Origin: Opitutales bacterium
Lineage (GTDB): Bacteria > Verrucomicrobiota > Verrucomicrobiia > Opitutales > Seribacteraceae
Reading direction: 5' to 3'
Length of the DNA: 34,680 bases
NCBI GenBank assembly: GCA_029251885.1
Contig: JAQXCL010000024.1
Location: 1-34,680, forward strand
Below the pieces are notes generated by a model. It had not been told where the DNA came from, made no database searches, and saw only the letters and a list, made by a program, of their open reading frames with translations. Below are positions 7,654 to 17,114 of the stretch, piece by piece; positions within the stretch are counted from its first letter, which is position 1; each line of letters begins with the position of its first letter. A program made the translations under genes and the position numbers.

Positions 7654-9858
7654 TCAGGATAAGTATTGATTCCAAGACTCGCCCAGCAAGTTGACTTCGG
7701 GTTCCAATATAACTCCCTGGCTTTCCTTCACTCTCTTTTTTACGCGCTGGATTAATTCAATGACATGGTCAGAAGTCGCACCCCCATGATTAACGATGAA
7801 ATTCCCATGAATTTCTGATACTCCAGCACCGCCTACTTTCTCTCCCTTTAATCCTGCCTGATCAATGAGCCAGCCCGCTGGATGGTTTTCCGGATTACGA
7901 AAAACACAACCAGAACTTGCCTGCTGAGGTTGGCTTTTTCTGCGTTTTTTAGATAATTGATCGATAATATTGCGAATTTCCAAGTGTTGGGCTTTTCCCT
8001 TAGCTCGAAGTTTCGCACGCAAGGCAATGCCTTCATAGGCTTCCCGGCAGTACCTGTAACCAACTTCGAGCTCATCGCCTGGAATTTGCCTTACTTGACC
8101 ATCCGGCATCAGAAACTTTACCCACTCAACCATATCAAAAATTTCCCACCCCATCGCTCCTGCATTCATGCGAAGGGCACCACCCAAGGTTCCTGGGATA
8201 CCTTCGAGAAATTCAAATCCCTTTAAATTTTTAAGGCAGGCGAATTTGCATATTTCCTTCAACTTTGCACCGGCACCAACAATAAGGGTATCTTCACTTC
8301 TTAAATCAATGGTCTTCCAATAGTCTCCGCGCAACCTAATCACCAAGCCCCCAAATCCCTGGTCTGGGACAATTAGATTGGAACCTCGACCAAGCATAGA
8401 CCTGGGTAATTCAAAAAAATCACATGCCTCCAACAGGGTAGTTAAATCCTCTGTATTAGCCGGTTCGCAATACCACTTTGCACCTCCACCAACACCCATG
8501 GTTGTCATGGTCCCGAGAGGAGCATTTTCAACTAATTTGGTTTGCTCAGAGATCCGCCCTTTTAAAAAATAACCAAATGCGTCCTGCTTTACTGCTCCAG
8601 CGGTTTGCCAGGCAGAAAAAGCGTGAGCCCACTTCCACAAATCTCCGGCACCGACAAAGAGTACTTGATCCTTCGCCAATTCTGATGGTTCTCCAAGTGC
8701 AAGCCTAAGATCCCGAAAATGGGTGTATACCTTTGCCGTTTCTCGAAGCCTGGGTGGAAGGTAACCATTTAAGGACTCAACAGTTCCAGACCGATCATAG
8801 GGTTCAAAGGCTGAATAAGTTTGTAACAAATGTAGTTCATCGGCATGAGACAATTCATCTGCAAAAGATGGTGCCAATGCTTTGGTACGGGAATATCGAT
8901 GAGGTTGAAAAACTACTTTCAATTTATGATCGGGTAAAAGCTGCCCCCTCATCCTTAATAAACTGGCAATTTCTGTAGGGTGATGAGCGTAGTCCTCAAT
9001 GATTATCCGCTGAGTGGATTCAAAGAGTGTGCTTTGACGCCTGTCCATACCCGGGAATTCTGAGAATTGTAGGTCGGTGATATCAACTTCCAGTGCTTTA
9101 GCAGTCTGACGAACGGCTCGTTCATTAGCATCAAGAAAATTTGCGGCTTCTTCCGCATGTTTGAAAGGATAAAGCTGTTTACCCTTTAATTCACAGGTCA
9201 TTTCATCCAGCGGATTTGTATCAGCAAAAACAACCGTCTTTTTTGTCCTTAAAAGTAAACTTTTTAGAGTTTCAGCGAAGGAACCTTTTTCCTTGTAAAG
9301 GTCTACATGATCCCAGTCACAATTTAAAGCAACCGTCATCCAGGGTTTAAAGCCATCAATCGAACCATCACTTTCATCCACTTCCATCACTACCCATTTT
9401 GAGTTTGAATAAAACCCAGATGGCAGATGAAAATCTTTAAACTGTGCCCCCACAAGGTAAGATGTCTCAAAACCACAATTTTTAAGTGCCCAGACTAACC
9501 TTCCCGTCACACTGGATTTCCCATGACTTCCAACCACCGCAATGATTCGTTTTCTAGCAAATAATTTGGCAAGGAAATCACCCCTTCGATAAAGAGGAAT
9601 ACCCATCTTCTGGAACTTGTTAAGACGAGAATCATTTTTTGAGACTGCAGACGAATGAACAATACAATCGGGGACTTTGATAGGGTTTAGCTCATCGATA
9701 ATCTTAACGCCAAAACTTAATAGGTGTGAACGAATCGGCTCGGAAAAACGATCATCAAAGGCTTCCACTCGTACGCCTGCACCCCGAAGATAAAGGGCTA
9801 ATGGAGCCATGCCCATTCCACCAGCCCCAAGCAAAAGTACTTTTTTAGGTCTTCTCAC
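7654..9858 (-). CDS. murC-murB: Fused MurC-MurB: UDP-MurNAc:L-Ala ligase plus UDP-GlcNAc-enolpyruvate reductase
   Basis: This 734-residue bifunctional protein has MurC at residues 1 to about 415: Rossmann start VLLLGAGGMGMAPLA (7-21), P-loop VVGSHGKSSVTG near 110, EVDESDGS near 160, NCDWDHVD near 185, and the C-terminal domain motif IEDYAHHPTEI near 290. From about 430 it is MurB: FAD-binding TTMGVGGGAKW near 450, MLGRGSNLIVPDQGFGG near 495, GIPGTLGGALRMNAGA near 560, GYRYCRE and a type II-like C-terminus. In the reductase active site the usual GS(V/F)F reads SSGCVFRNP, so the catalytic Ser is Cys651. The fusion combines two consecutive cytoplasmic steps. A MurB/MurC fusion has been reported from Verrucomicrobium spinosum. 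It overlaps murG by 4 bases (ATGA). Confidence 0.96.
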   Translation of the reverse strand: MRRPKKVLLLGAGGMGMAPLALYLRGAGVRVEAFDDRFSEPIRSHLLSFGVKIIDELNPIKVPDCIVHSSAVSKNDSRLNKFQKMGIPLYRRGDFLAKLFARKRIIAVVGSHGKSSVTGRLVWALKNCGFETSYLVGAQFKDFHLPSGFYSNSKWVVMEVDESDGSIDGFKPWMTVALNCDWDHVDLYKEKGSFAETLKSLLLRTKKTVVFADTNPLDEMTCELKGKQLYPFKHAEEAANFLDANERAVRQTAKALEVDITDLQFSEFPGMDRRQSTLFESTQRIIIEDYAHHPTEIASLLRMRGQLLPDHKLKVVFQPHRYSRTKALAPSFADELSHADELHLLQTYSAFEPYDRSGTVESLNGYLPPRLRETAKVYTHFRDLRLALGEPSELAKDQVLFVGAGDLWKWAHAFSAWQTAGAVKQDAFGYFLKGRISEQTKLVENAPLGTMTTMGVGGGAKWYCEPANTEDLTTLLEACDFFELPRSMLGRGSNLIVPDQGFGGLVIRLRGDYWKTIDLRSEDTLIVGAGAKLKEICKFACLKNLKGFEFLEGIPGTLGGALRMNAGAMGWEIFDMVEWVKFLMPDGQVRQIPGDELEVGYRYCREAYEGIALRAKLRAKGKAQHLEIRNIIDQLSKKRRKSQPQQASSGCVFRNPENHPAGWLIDQAGLKGEKVGGAGVSEIHGNFIVNHGGATSDHVIELIQRVKKRVKESQGVILEPEVNLLGESWNQYLS

Positions 9859-10991
9859 AAACTTAGCTCCATGAGTTCAGTGCCCGGTTCGGATCTCTTA
9901 TTTATATGCAAACTCTTTAAAACATCCTTCGCTAACCTTTGAGAGACATCGTCTTGATCAATCGAATATAAATTCCGTCGTAAGACCGCACGAAATTCTT
10001 CGTTGAACATAACTTCGCGCACTTCCGATAGAAGCTTATTATTCATACCCTCTTCCAAGCATACAACTCCGCCTCCTTTGGCTTCTAAAAAATTGGCATT
10101 GGCTTGCTGATGGTTGTCCGCGGCATAAGGATAAGGAATGAGAATAGAAGGCACCCGACAACGCACAATTTCAGCAATTGAACCGGCACCTGCACGAGAA
10201 ATAACGAGATTCGCAGAAGACATTAAAATGTGAATTTGATCACTAAAAGCAACAAACCGACTGGTTACTGTCTCACCCCCTATTCCCTCTAGTTGAACCA
10301 CACCGGAACTCTGTTCATTCATTCCAGTAAGGCAATAAACTGAAACTCCATCCTTGGCTAATTCTTCTAAATTGTTTTTCACCCAATTATTTAAGGAAAC
10401 CGCCCCTTGGCTTCCCCCAAGAACAACCAATAATTTATCCGACATCGAAATCCCAAGACATTTCCTCGCTCTCTCCATGGGAATCCTTCTAAAATCTGAT
10501 CGTAGCGGATATCCAATATTGGAAATTTTTTCGGTCGCAACTCCGGGCAAACTTATACCACTTGGCAAATAGACTCGGTTGGCACGATTAGCCAAAAAAC
10601 GAACCGCTTTACCCACAACCCTATTGGCCTCATGAATATGAAACGGAATTCCAGTCGTACGAGCTGCAAGTGCAGGTCCAAAGGATGAAAACCCCCCAAA
10701 GCCGATAAGTACATCGGCATCCACTTTACGAAAGAACCTTCGGGAACGAATAAAAGAAAGCAGGAACCCCTTAAGGAATCTAAACAAGCCCAAAGGTGTA
10801 CGAATAAAGGGTGCACCCGGCATAGATATGAAGGTCAATTCCGGATATTTAGAAGCAAGGCGCGAGTCCACCTGTTTTTGGCTGATAAATAGCCAGGTCG
10901 AGCAACCCAGCTCTTCTAAGCTTTGGGCGAGTGCAATACCAGGGGTAAGATGCCCTCCTGTTCCTCCACAAGCTATAACTATGTTCTTCAT
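9855..10991 (-). CDS. murG: UDP-GlcNAc:lipid I N-acetylglucosaminyltransferase
   Basis: This 378-residue GT-B glycosyltransferase converts lipid I to lipid II at the cytoplasmic face of the inner membrane. Family motifs are the N-terminal glycine loop ACGGTGGHLTPGIALA (7-22), VLIGFGGFSSFGPALAA near 90, HIHEANRVVGKAVRF near 118, the second glycine loop VVLGGSQGAVSLNNW near 190, and the UDP-GlcNAc-binding SRAGAGSIAEI followed by ILIPYPYAADNHQQANA. Length is normal. It overlaps ftsW upstream by 4 bases and murC-murB downstream by 4 bases, which points to coupled translation and to coordinated supply of lipid II to FtsW. Confidence 0.97.
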   Translation of the reverse strand: MKNIVIACGGTGGHLTPGIALAQSLEELGCSTWLFISQKQVDSRLASKYPELTFISMPGAPFIRTPLGLFRFLKGFLLSFIRSRRFFRKVDADVLIGFGGFSSFGPALAARTTGIPFHIHEANRVVGKAVRFLANRANRVYLPSGISLPGVATEKISNIGYPLRSDFRRIPMERARKCLGISMSDKLLVVLGGSQGAVSLNNWVKNNLEELAKDGVSVYCLTGMNEQSSGVVQLEGIGGETVTSRFVAFSDQIHILMSSANLVISRAGAGSIAEIVRCRVPSILIPYPYAADNHQQANANFLEAKGGGVVCLEEGMNNKLLSEVREVMFNEEFRAVLRRNLYSIDQDDVSQRLAKDVLKSLHINKRSEPGTELMELSL

Positions 10992-12115
10992 AATTCCCTT
11001 GCTTGAATAGGTGAAGGATTATCCTTTTTTCTCATCACATTGATGACCAGTCCAACAAATACAAAAGTAACCACAAGGTTGGATCCCCCATAACTTATAA
11101 AAGGAAGAGACATCCCCTTGGTTGGAAGACATCCCGTGACCACGCCAATATTAATGATTGCTTGCAAAACCACGAAAAGCAACGCTCCCATGGCCAAAAG
11201 GTATTCATGCATCCTTGAAACTTGCCTTAATTTCAAACCCACGCTGAAAAATAATAATAAAAAAGTTAGAAGGATCGATATAGTGGTGAGCAATCCAAGC
11301 TCTTCTCCAATAACTGGAAATATAAAATCAGTATGTGCCTCGGGTAAAAAGTACATCTGTTGACGCCCCATACCCAAACCAACTCCTTCAATACCTCCTA
11401 CACCAAAAGCGAGCATTCCTTGCCATAATTGATAGGCACTGTCATTGGCGTTAGCTTCAACATCAAGGAAAGAGGTAACTCGCCTTATACGAACAGGGTC
11501 AAAATATACTAAAATAGAAAATGCAGCCACTGCAAAGCCAGCAACCGGTAATAGCCACCTTAGACCAACCCCAGCTTGAAAAAGTAATGTCGCACCCACC
11601 GCTCCGCACAAAAAACAAGTACCGAAATCGGGTTGCAAAAGAATAAGCACACAAACCGAACCAATAATGAGGGACGGAATGAAAAACCCTTGAACAAAAC
11701 TTCCAATCTCTCGTTGCTTATCGGCAAAATATTTTGCCAACAATAAAACCAATCCAATCTTAGCAAATTCTGAAGGCTGTACACGCAAAGACCCAAGACC
11801 TATCCATCTTTGAGCTCCATTTACTTTGACCCCAATTCCCGGAACGAGAGTAAGTACCAAACCCAGCAAACAGAGCGCAAAGATAATATAGGTACGGTTT
11901 CGCAACCAATCCAAGTCGACAAAAGAAACATATCCGCCAACTGCGAGAGATATGAGAACCCAAACAACTTGTTTAACTAATAAATCTTGAGCTCCACGTA
12001 CTGCTCCAGCACTGAAAAGCATGACCAGACCAATCATCGTTAGCCCGATCGAAGCAACGACAATATACGCCGTCACCCAGTTTGTAGTCCTATTAAACGC
12101 TTTTACTTCTGCCAA
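10988..12115 (-). CDS. ftsW: Septal SEDS peptidoglycan glycosyltransferase FtsW
   Basis: This SEDS-family multispanning membrane protein polymerises lipid II at the septum together with FtsI. Visible landmarks are the first helix and LFSAGAVRGAQD, NGAQRWIGLGSLRVQPSEF, the catalytic Asp in LLQPDFGT (about residue 163), FLPEAHTDFIFPVIGEELG and the C-terminal signature LPTKGMSLPFISYGGSN. Two starts are possible. The longest frame opens with GTG at 12139. I prefer TTG at 12115, because a GGGAGG Shine-Dalgarno lies 5 bases upstream of it, and because the extra eight residues (MWWKWEVR) do not look conserved. That start gives 375 residues. The gene follows the LysM gene and overlaps murG by 4 bases. 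Confidence 0.95.
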   Translation of the reverse strand: MAEVKAFNRTTNWVTAYIVVASIGLTMIGLVMLFSAGAVRGAQDLLVKQVVWVLISLAVGGYVSFVDLDWLRNRTYIIFALCLLGLVLTLVPGIGVKVNGAQRWIGLGSLRVQPSEFAKIGLVLLLAKYFADKQREIGSFVQGFFIPSLIIGSVCVLILLQPDFGTCFLCGAVGATLLFQAGVGLRWLLPVAGFAVAAFSILVYFDPVRIRRVTSFLDVEANANDSAYQLWQGMLAFGVGGIEGVGLGMGRQQMYFLPEAHTDFIFPVIGEELGLLTTISILLTFLLLFFSVGLKLRQVSRMHEYLLAMGALLFVVLQAIINIGVVTGCLPTKGMSLPFISYGGSNLVVTFVFVGLVINVMRKKDNPSPIQAREL

Positions 12116-12120
12116 TCGAA

Positions 12121-12126
12121 CCTCCC
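12121..12126 (-). promoter_or_regulatory. Strong Shine-Dalgarno for ftsW
   Basis: On the coding strand GGGAGG sits 5 bases before TTG at 12115. This is one of the few clear ribosome binding sites in the cluster. It supports the TTG start rather than the GTG at 12139. Confidence 0.6.
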
Positions 12127-12160
12127 ATTTCCACCACACACATTAAAACCTATGACAACA

Positions 12161-13228
12161 TCAAGGAGCATCGATAATTGGTCGATCCTCATTGGATGAG
12201 TCGTTGAAGAAGTCTTGCAAGCTTGCCCCCTCATCATTCGGAGCTACTTTCGCTTCATTGGTAATATCTGTTACAGGAGAATTCGACTGTGAATCAACCG
12301 AACCCTGAGAAACGATTAGCGGCTGCCCCGAGCGAATCAAGCTTGGATTGGTAAGCCCATTCCACTCCATAATTTGACTAACTGATACTCCATAAATCGA
12401 GGCAATACGGGAAAGGTTATCGCCCTTTTTTACAATATGAGTACTCGCACCAAGCGGGATCACTTTGGGGGTAGCAACTTCTTTAGTTTCGGTAGCAACG
12501 TAGGAAGATGCATTTGGTATTAATAACTTCTGACCGGGGCGGATAATGGAAGACATGGACATATTGTTCGCTTTTAGTAATTCCGACAGACGTAGACCAT
12601 GTTTACGGGCAATTTGAGAAAGAGTGTCCCCTTTTTCTACAGCGTAAGAGTTTCCAGTTAAGCCAGATTCAAAATTACTCGGTTCTTGTGATGGTTGAGG
12701 CAAAGACAATCCAGGAGTAATTACACCGGGAATCATAATTTCCTGACCAATCGATAAGCGTCCGTTTTGATTAAGATTGGGATTAGCGTCCAATAATTGA
12801 GTCAAAGGCACGCCATTTTTTCTGGCAATCCCCCAAAGGGTGTCTCCCCGTTCAACTTTATAAATTGCAAGATCTGACGGGCGTAAATCAATAGGAACAG
12901 GCTTTTGTTCGCGAGGAACTATAATCGATTGCGTCGAAGGTACACCCGGTTCTTCTGGTACGATTAATTCTCCAGGAACGGGGCGTTGAGGTGCCGCAAA
13001 TTCATTAGCGGAAGAGGTACTTTTAACCTCTTTTGGCTGCTGGATAGCGGAATCTTCGATTCCTTGATTAAAGGTTTGCTCAGGGGCATCCTCGACTGCG
13101 GCTGGAACATCCGCACCAAGGTCTTTTGCCTTTCCACCTGTTGTCTGACAACTAGGTTGGAACATAACCAGAAGAATAACTCCGACGTGAAGCGAGAGTA
13201 CGATACCGAATACTTTTGATAGTTTCAT
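12161..13228 (-). CDS. Triple-LysM peptidoglycan-binding protein within the dcw cluster
   Basis: This 355-residue protein has an N-terminal hydrophobic segment (7-23) followed by PSCQTT, which suggests export and possibly lipidation at Cys27, although the lipobox is atypical. Three LysM modules are evident: residues 123-167 (YKVERGDTLWGIARKNGV), 195-238 (YAVEKGDTLSQIARKHGL) and 264-307 (HIVKKGDNLSRIASIYGV), each ending in a GQ..LIP-type strand. They are joined by Pro/Ser-rich linkers. LysM binds the glycan backbone, so the protein should sit on peptidoglycan in the periplasm. No amidase or peptidase domain is visible, so it is a binder rather than a hydrolase. Its place between murD and ftsW suggests a septal or cell-wall scaffold function, which is an inference. 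Confidence 0.9.
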   Translation of the reverse strand: MKLSKVFGIVLSLHVGVILLVMFQPSCQTTGGKAKDLGADVPAAVEDAPEQTFNQGIEDSAIQQPKEVKSTSSANEFAAPQRPVPGELIVPEEPGVPSTQSIIVPREQKPVPIDLRPSDLAIYKVERGDTLWGIARKNGVPLTQLLDANPNLNQNGRLSIGQEIMIPGVITPGLSLPQPSQEPSNFESGLTGNSYAVEKGDTLSQIARKHGLRLSELLKANNMSMSSIIRPGQKLLIPNASSYVATETKEVATPKVIPLGASTHIVKKGDNLSRIASIYGVSVSQIMEWNGLTNPSLIRSGQPLIVSQGSVDSQSNSPVTDITNEAKVAPNDEGASLQDFFNDSSNEDRPIIDAP

Positions 13229-13233
13229 TTTTC

Positions 13234-14556
13234 TTAATAGCTGATTTGCAAATGGTTTACAGGTAATTTCGTAACCTCTTGAGAGGACCTCTTCAAATCG
13301 AAAACGAGAGATTTAAAGGAATTTCCTCTTACTGAATAATTCGAAAACATATCAAAGCTGGAAAAACCCGGACTAAAAAGTATTTTTTGCTGCCGAGCAG
13401 CTGCCTCAAAAGCGAGATGAAGTGCGTCTTTTAAACTTTTGCAAATAGTGGACTTAATTCCCCTATCCAGAAGGCATTGATTGAGTGGCATACTCATTTC
13501 ACCAATTAAATAAGCTCCTGCTAAATAGGGCTTCAATGATTTTGCAAAATCACTCACTTGCTGACCTTTATTTTTTCCACCACCTATCCAAATTATTTTC
13601 TCTGAAAATGATCTGCAGGCTGCGACAACAGAGGCCAAGTTGGTCGACTTTGAATCATTCCAAAAACTTACCTGATCAACATCATCAACTTTTTGCAGAC
13701 GATGGGGTTCTGGTTGATACTCTTTAAGTGCTTCGAAAAATTGTTTATGAGAAATTCCAAATGCAGAAGTCCATTGCAAGGCGAAGGCCAAATTTTCACG
13801 TTGTGGAACACTCTTAAAAAAAGGGTCTACATGTGAAGGGATTGCCTTTTCACTTAGTGTTGGGACTACCTGAAAATTAGGATTTAAAGAAATTCCAAAT
13901 TTTTGGGCATTCGATACAACTGACTCTCCAATCCAAACATTGTTTGAATTCTTACACCTGTTAGCCAATTTCAACTTGGCTAGAAAGTATTCCCGTTCAC
14001 TTAGATGATAATCCAAATGGTCTGGAGAAAAGTTCGTCCACAAGAGCGAATCCAGCCTAAGGACAGTAGATTGACACGCTTGAAAAGAACTGGTTTCAAG
14101 AAAAATATTTTTTCCTATCGTTTTACCACTAGCTGCTGCACTCGATAATGGATGGCCAATATTTCCCAATGCTATACTCGGAAGGTCCAGATTATTGGCA
14201 ACATGACTTAATATAGTTGCAAGCGAAGTTTTACCATTGGTTCCAGTTATGCCGACTAAAGATCTTGCTCTTGAATAGCACATACCAAGATCAAGCTCTG
14301 TAATTATCGTCCTTCCCTCGTCTTTAGCCAACTTGATCCATTCATGACTAGGGGAAAAACCGGGACTGGTAATAACTAAAGAACATTTCCGAGCGTTTCC
14401 ACGACCAAACCATTTATCTTTTTGATCAAAAATATCGCAGGCATAGCCCTCTTTGTTAAGTAAATCTTCAACTGCTCTGCCGCTAAGACCTTTCCCGAAA
14501 ACCGCTATTGAACCCTTGGATTCCTTTAGTAAATCTTTTAAAAAATCAGCCTTCAT
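13234..14556 (-). CDS. murD: UDP-MurNAc-L-alanine:D-glutamate ligase
   Basis: This 440-residue Mur ligase adds D-Glu to UDP-MurNAc-L-Ala in the cytoplasm. It has an N-terminal Rossmann-like UDP-binding domain (SIAVFGKGLSGRAVEDLL, 16-33), the ATP P-loop LVGITGTNGKTSLATIL near residue 95-111, ETSSFQ near 150 (family carbamylated-Lys/Glu region), NFSPDHLDYH near 175, and the C-terminal domain with EPHRLQKV, FWNDSKSTNLASV and IWIGGGKNKG. Length is normal. It starts one base from the end of mraY and ends 5 bases before the LysM gene. Confidence 0.97.
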   Translation of the reverse strand: MKADFLKDLLKESKGSIAVFGKGLSGRAVEDLLNKEGYACDIFDQKDKWFGRGNARKCSLVITSPGFSPSHEWIKLAKDEGRTIITELDLGMCYSRARSLVGITGTNGKTSLATILSHVANNLDLPSIALGNIGHPLSSAAASGKTIGKNIFLETSSFQACQSTVLRLDSLLWTNFSPDHLDYHLSEREYFLAKLKLANRCKNSNNVWIGESVVSNAQKFGISLNPNFQVVPTLSEKAIPSHVDPFFKSVPQRENLAFALQWTSAFGISHKQFFEALKEYQPEPHRLQKVDDVDQVSFWNDSKSTNLASVVAACRSFSEKIIWIGGGKNKGQQVSDFAKSLKPYLAGAYLIGEMSMPLNQCLLDRGIKSTICKSLKDALHLAFEAAARQQKILFSPGFSSFDMFSNYSVRGNSFKSLVFDLKRSSQEVTKLPVNHLQISY

Positions 14557-15702
14557 TTACCTGAGTTTAAGTGTGGCCAAACCGAGCAATGCAAAAAGAA
14601 GAGATAATATCCAAAATCGAATAACTACCTTGGTTTCTTTCCATCCCTTTAATTCAAAATGGTGATGAATAGGAGACATTAGAAAAATTCTTTTTCCACG
14701 AAGTTTGAAAGAAGCCACCTGTAGGATAACTGACATTGCTTCGATCACAAAAATTCCCCCGACAATAATTAAAGTTAGCGGTTGATGAATCATAAGGGCA
14801 ATAATCCCAACCAAGCCTCCAATCGCCAGGGATCCGGTATCACCCATAAAAATCTCTGCCGGATGTGCGTTGTACCATAAAAATGCGAGACTCCCACCGA
14901 GTAATGCCGTACACAAAATGGTTAATTCACCCGATCCAGGAACCCAACTAATTTTTAAATAATCCGCAATAAGGAAGTTACCGGACGCATAGGACATGAT
15001 TCCATAGGTCAAGGCTACCGTAACCGTACACCCAATGGCCAAACCGTCTAATCCATCGGTAAGATTGATCGCATTACTTGTACCTGAAAGAGTAATTAGA
15101 AAGAAGATAAAGAGCGTAGCCGTGGACATCATGGGAATACCCAATCCAGCAGGATAACTGACAAAAGGAATCCAGAATTCCCTCATTTTATCAGGACTGC
15201 CCAGAGATTCATTACTCACTCCACATAAGTCATTAGCAAAAGGACCAAGTAAGATAAAAAGTGCTACAGCTGTTGTTCCAAGCTGACCCAAGAGTTTAAA
15301 TTTACCGGGCAAGCCTTTACTGTTTTTCTTGGATACTTTTAAATAATCATCCGCAAATCCAACTCCAGTCAAAAGAGTATATGTTATAAGAGCAGTACAA
15401 ATATAAACATTTGGCTCCGCCCATAACAGGGTACTACACAAAACTGAAATAAAAATAAGTGCGCCTCCCATGGTTGGTGTATGAGATTTATCTGAGTGTA
15501 AATCTGCCAAGTCTCCAACCTCATCTTTTCCACGAAATGCCTGTTTTGCCCCGACACTTCGAAGTTTTCGAATAAGAAATGGACCAATCCAAAAACCCAT
15601 AATTAAGGCGGTAATCCCAGCACCCAAAGAACGAACAGAAATGTACTGAAATAAACGAAGCGGACCCCAAAGGTCTTCACTAAATTGTAACCAACTCAGC
15701 AC
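14557..15702 (-). CDS. mraY: Phospho-MurNAc-pentapeptide transferase
   Basis: This 381-residue polytopic inner-membrane enzyme transfers phospho-MurNAc-pentapeptide to undecaprenyl phosphate to make lipid I. Signature elements are THTPTMGGALIF near 72, the first catalytic Asp pair in GFADDYLKVSKKNSKGL, NLTDGLDGLAIG, FMGDTGSLAIGG, and the C-terminal MSPIHHHFELKGWKE with the conserved His triad. A somewhat long periplasmic loop (ANDLCGVSNESLGSPDKMRE) lies near residue 160. It overlaps the murF coding end by 7 bases and abuts murD. Confidence 0.97.
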   Translation of the reverse strand: MLSWLQFSEDLWGPLRLFQYISVRSLGAGITALIMGFWIGPFLIRKLRSVGAKQAFRGKDEVGDLADLHSDKSHTPTMGGALIFISVLCSTLLWAEPNVYICTALITYTLLTGVGFADDYLKVSKKNSKGLPGKFKLLGQLGTTAVALFILLGPFANDLCGVSNESLGSPDKMREFWIPFVSYPAGLGIPMMSTATLFIFFLITLSGTSNAINLTDGLDGLAIGCTVTVALTYGIMSYASGNFLIADYLKISWVPGSGELTILCTALLGGSLAFLWYNAHPAEIFMGDTGSLAIGGLVGIIALMIHQPLTLIIVGGIFVIEAMSVILQVASFKLRGKRIFLMSPIHHHFELKGWKETKVVIRFWILSLLFALLGLATLKLR

Positions 15703-17114
15703 AGCATACCCAATTGTTGTGAATCTTCCTCAACTGCCCATTTAGGTACTAACTCCTCTAAGCGAAACGAACGACTTCCTTTTAATAATACTGGTCCATC
15801 AAACTCTTCAATTAACGGCCTTCCATCCTCTGCATTTTCAAGCACTACAAGTTGATCTACCCTGGCTCCACTATCAATCATCCCCTGAGCCATTTGGCGG
15901 GCATGACCACCAATTAAAATTGCTCGATCCATCTCATCCATAACAATCGCTTTGCCGGTTTCGAAATGAAGTTTTTGGCTCATATTTCCCAATTCATTCA
16001 TTCCACCAAGAACTAGAAGTTTTGGTTTATTTCTAAACTTTCGGCTAAAATACTGGATACTATCCTTCATCGATGCTGGATTAGCGTTATAACAATCGAC
16101 TAGATACGAACGCCCCCGGCCTACGAGATTGGATCCTCGTAGACCGGAGGGACAGTATTGGGGTAGGCGTTCAAAAATTTCTTTATCACTAGCTCCAAGT
16201 TTCCATGCAGCAACGCATGCCAAAACCATATTTCTTATCAAACCTTCCGATAATGGTTCGATAGGAATACAAAGAGGAGGGCACTCAAAACGCTCAATAT
16301 TTAGAACGTTAGAATGCCCACCCTCGTTTGTTTCAGTTGAAATATTATAAAGTACCTGATTTGGGTTTTGAACCTCCTCTCGCGGCCCACCCTTTTTGAT
16401 CACTATATATGGGCGTTCATCGCTGATAGCCTTTTTAAAACTGTCGTACTGCACTAATTCATCAGGAAAAATACCAAGGCACTTTTCGGCTGAATGTGTC
16501 CATAGCCTTATTTTCTCATTGGCCACATTTTCAATTGTTTGCAAACCCTCTAAATGAGAATGGTCTATGGAAGTAATAATGGTAAGGTCTGGACAAATCA
16601 TATCCGTCAAAACATCCATTTCTCCCATTTGATTTATTCCAGCCTCTACAACAGCAAATTTGTGCTCACCCTCGCATACTTGGGTTAAAGTCAAGGGCAC
16701 TCCCAGAAAATTATTTAAGTTCCCTTCCGTACACAATGATTGGTTCAAAATTATTTTTAAAATTTCTTTCGTGGATGTTTTCCCACAGCTGCCGGTAACT
16801 CCAACAACTTTTCCAGAAAACTGTGCTCTGTGCTGCTTGGCAATTCTTTGGAACGACAACAGAGTATCACCCACAACTAATTGTGGTACCTGTGTACTAC
16901 CTACATGATGGTCAACCAGTCCCGCAACAGCTCCCTTCTTAGTAGCCTGATCTAAAAAATCATGCCCGTCTCTATCGGCTTTAATCGCCACAAACATATC
17001 CCCCGAGCTAACTTTTCGGGAATCAATAGTAAAACCGTTTATCCCATTGCTGGGTGAATCACTCCATTTACCATCACACCAACGGCTTAAAGAATTTGGA
17101 TCAAAACGATACAT
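15696..17114 (-). CDS. murF: UDP-MurNAc-tripeptide:D-Ala-D-Ala ligase
   Basis: This 472-residue Mur ligase attaches the D-Ala-D-Ala dipeptide made by Ddl. Evidence includes the N-terminal FTIDSRKVSSGDMFVAIK (28-45), P-loop VVGVTGSCGKTSTKEILK near 103, NNFLGVPLTLT near 138, VVEAGINQMGEM, and the C-terminal LVDCYNANPASMKDSI and LVLGGMNELGNMS. A non-standard stretch near 245-275 (ISTETNEGGHSNVLNIERF) extends the central domain slightly. It starts immediately after murE and overlaps mraY by 7 bases. Confidence 0.97.
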   Translation of the reverse strand: MYRFDPNSLSRWCDGKWSDSPSNGINGFTIDSRKVSSGDMFVAIKADRDGHDFLDQATKKGAVAGLVDHHVGSTQVPQLVVGDTLLSFQRIAKQHRAQFSGKVVGVTGSCGKTSTKEILKIILNQSLCTEGNLNNFLGVPLTLTQVCEGEHKFAVVEAGINQMGEMDVLTDMICPDLTIITSIDHSHLEGLQTIENVANEKIRLWTHSAEKCLGIFPDELVQYDSFKKAISDERPYIVIKKGGPREEVQNPNQVLYNISTETNEGGHSNVLNIERFECPPLCIPIEPLSEGLIRNMVLACVAAWKLGASDKEIFERLPQYCPSGLRGSNLVGRGRSYLVDCYNANPASMKDSIQYFSRKFRNKPKLLVLGGMNELGNMSQKLHFETGKAIVMDEMDRAILIGGHARQMAQGMIDSGARVDQLVVLENAEDGRPLIEEFDGPVLLKGSRSFRLEELVPKWAVEEDSQQLGMLC

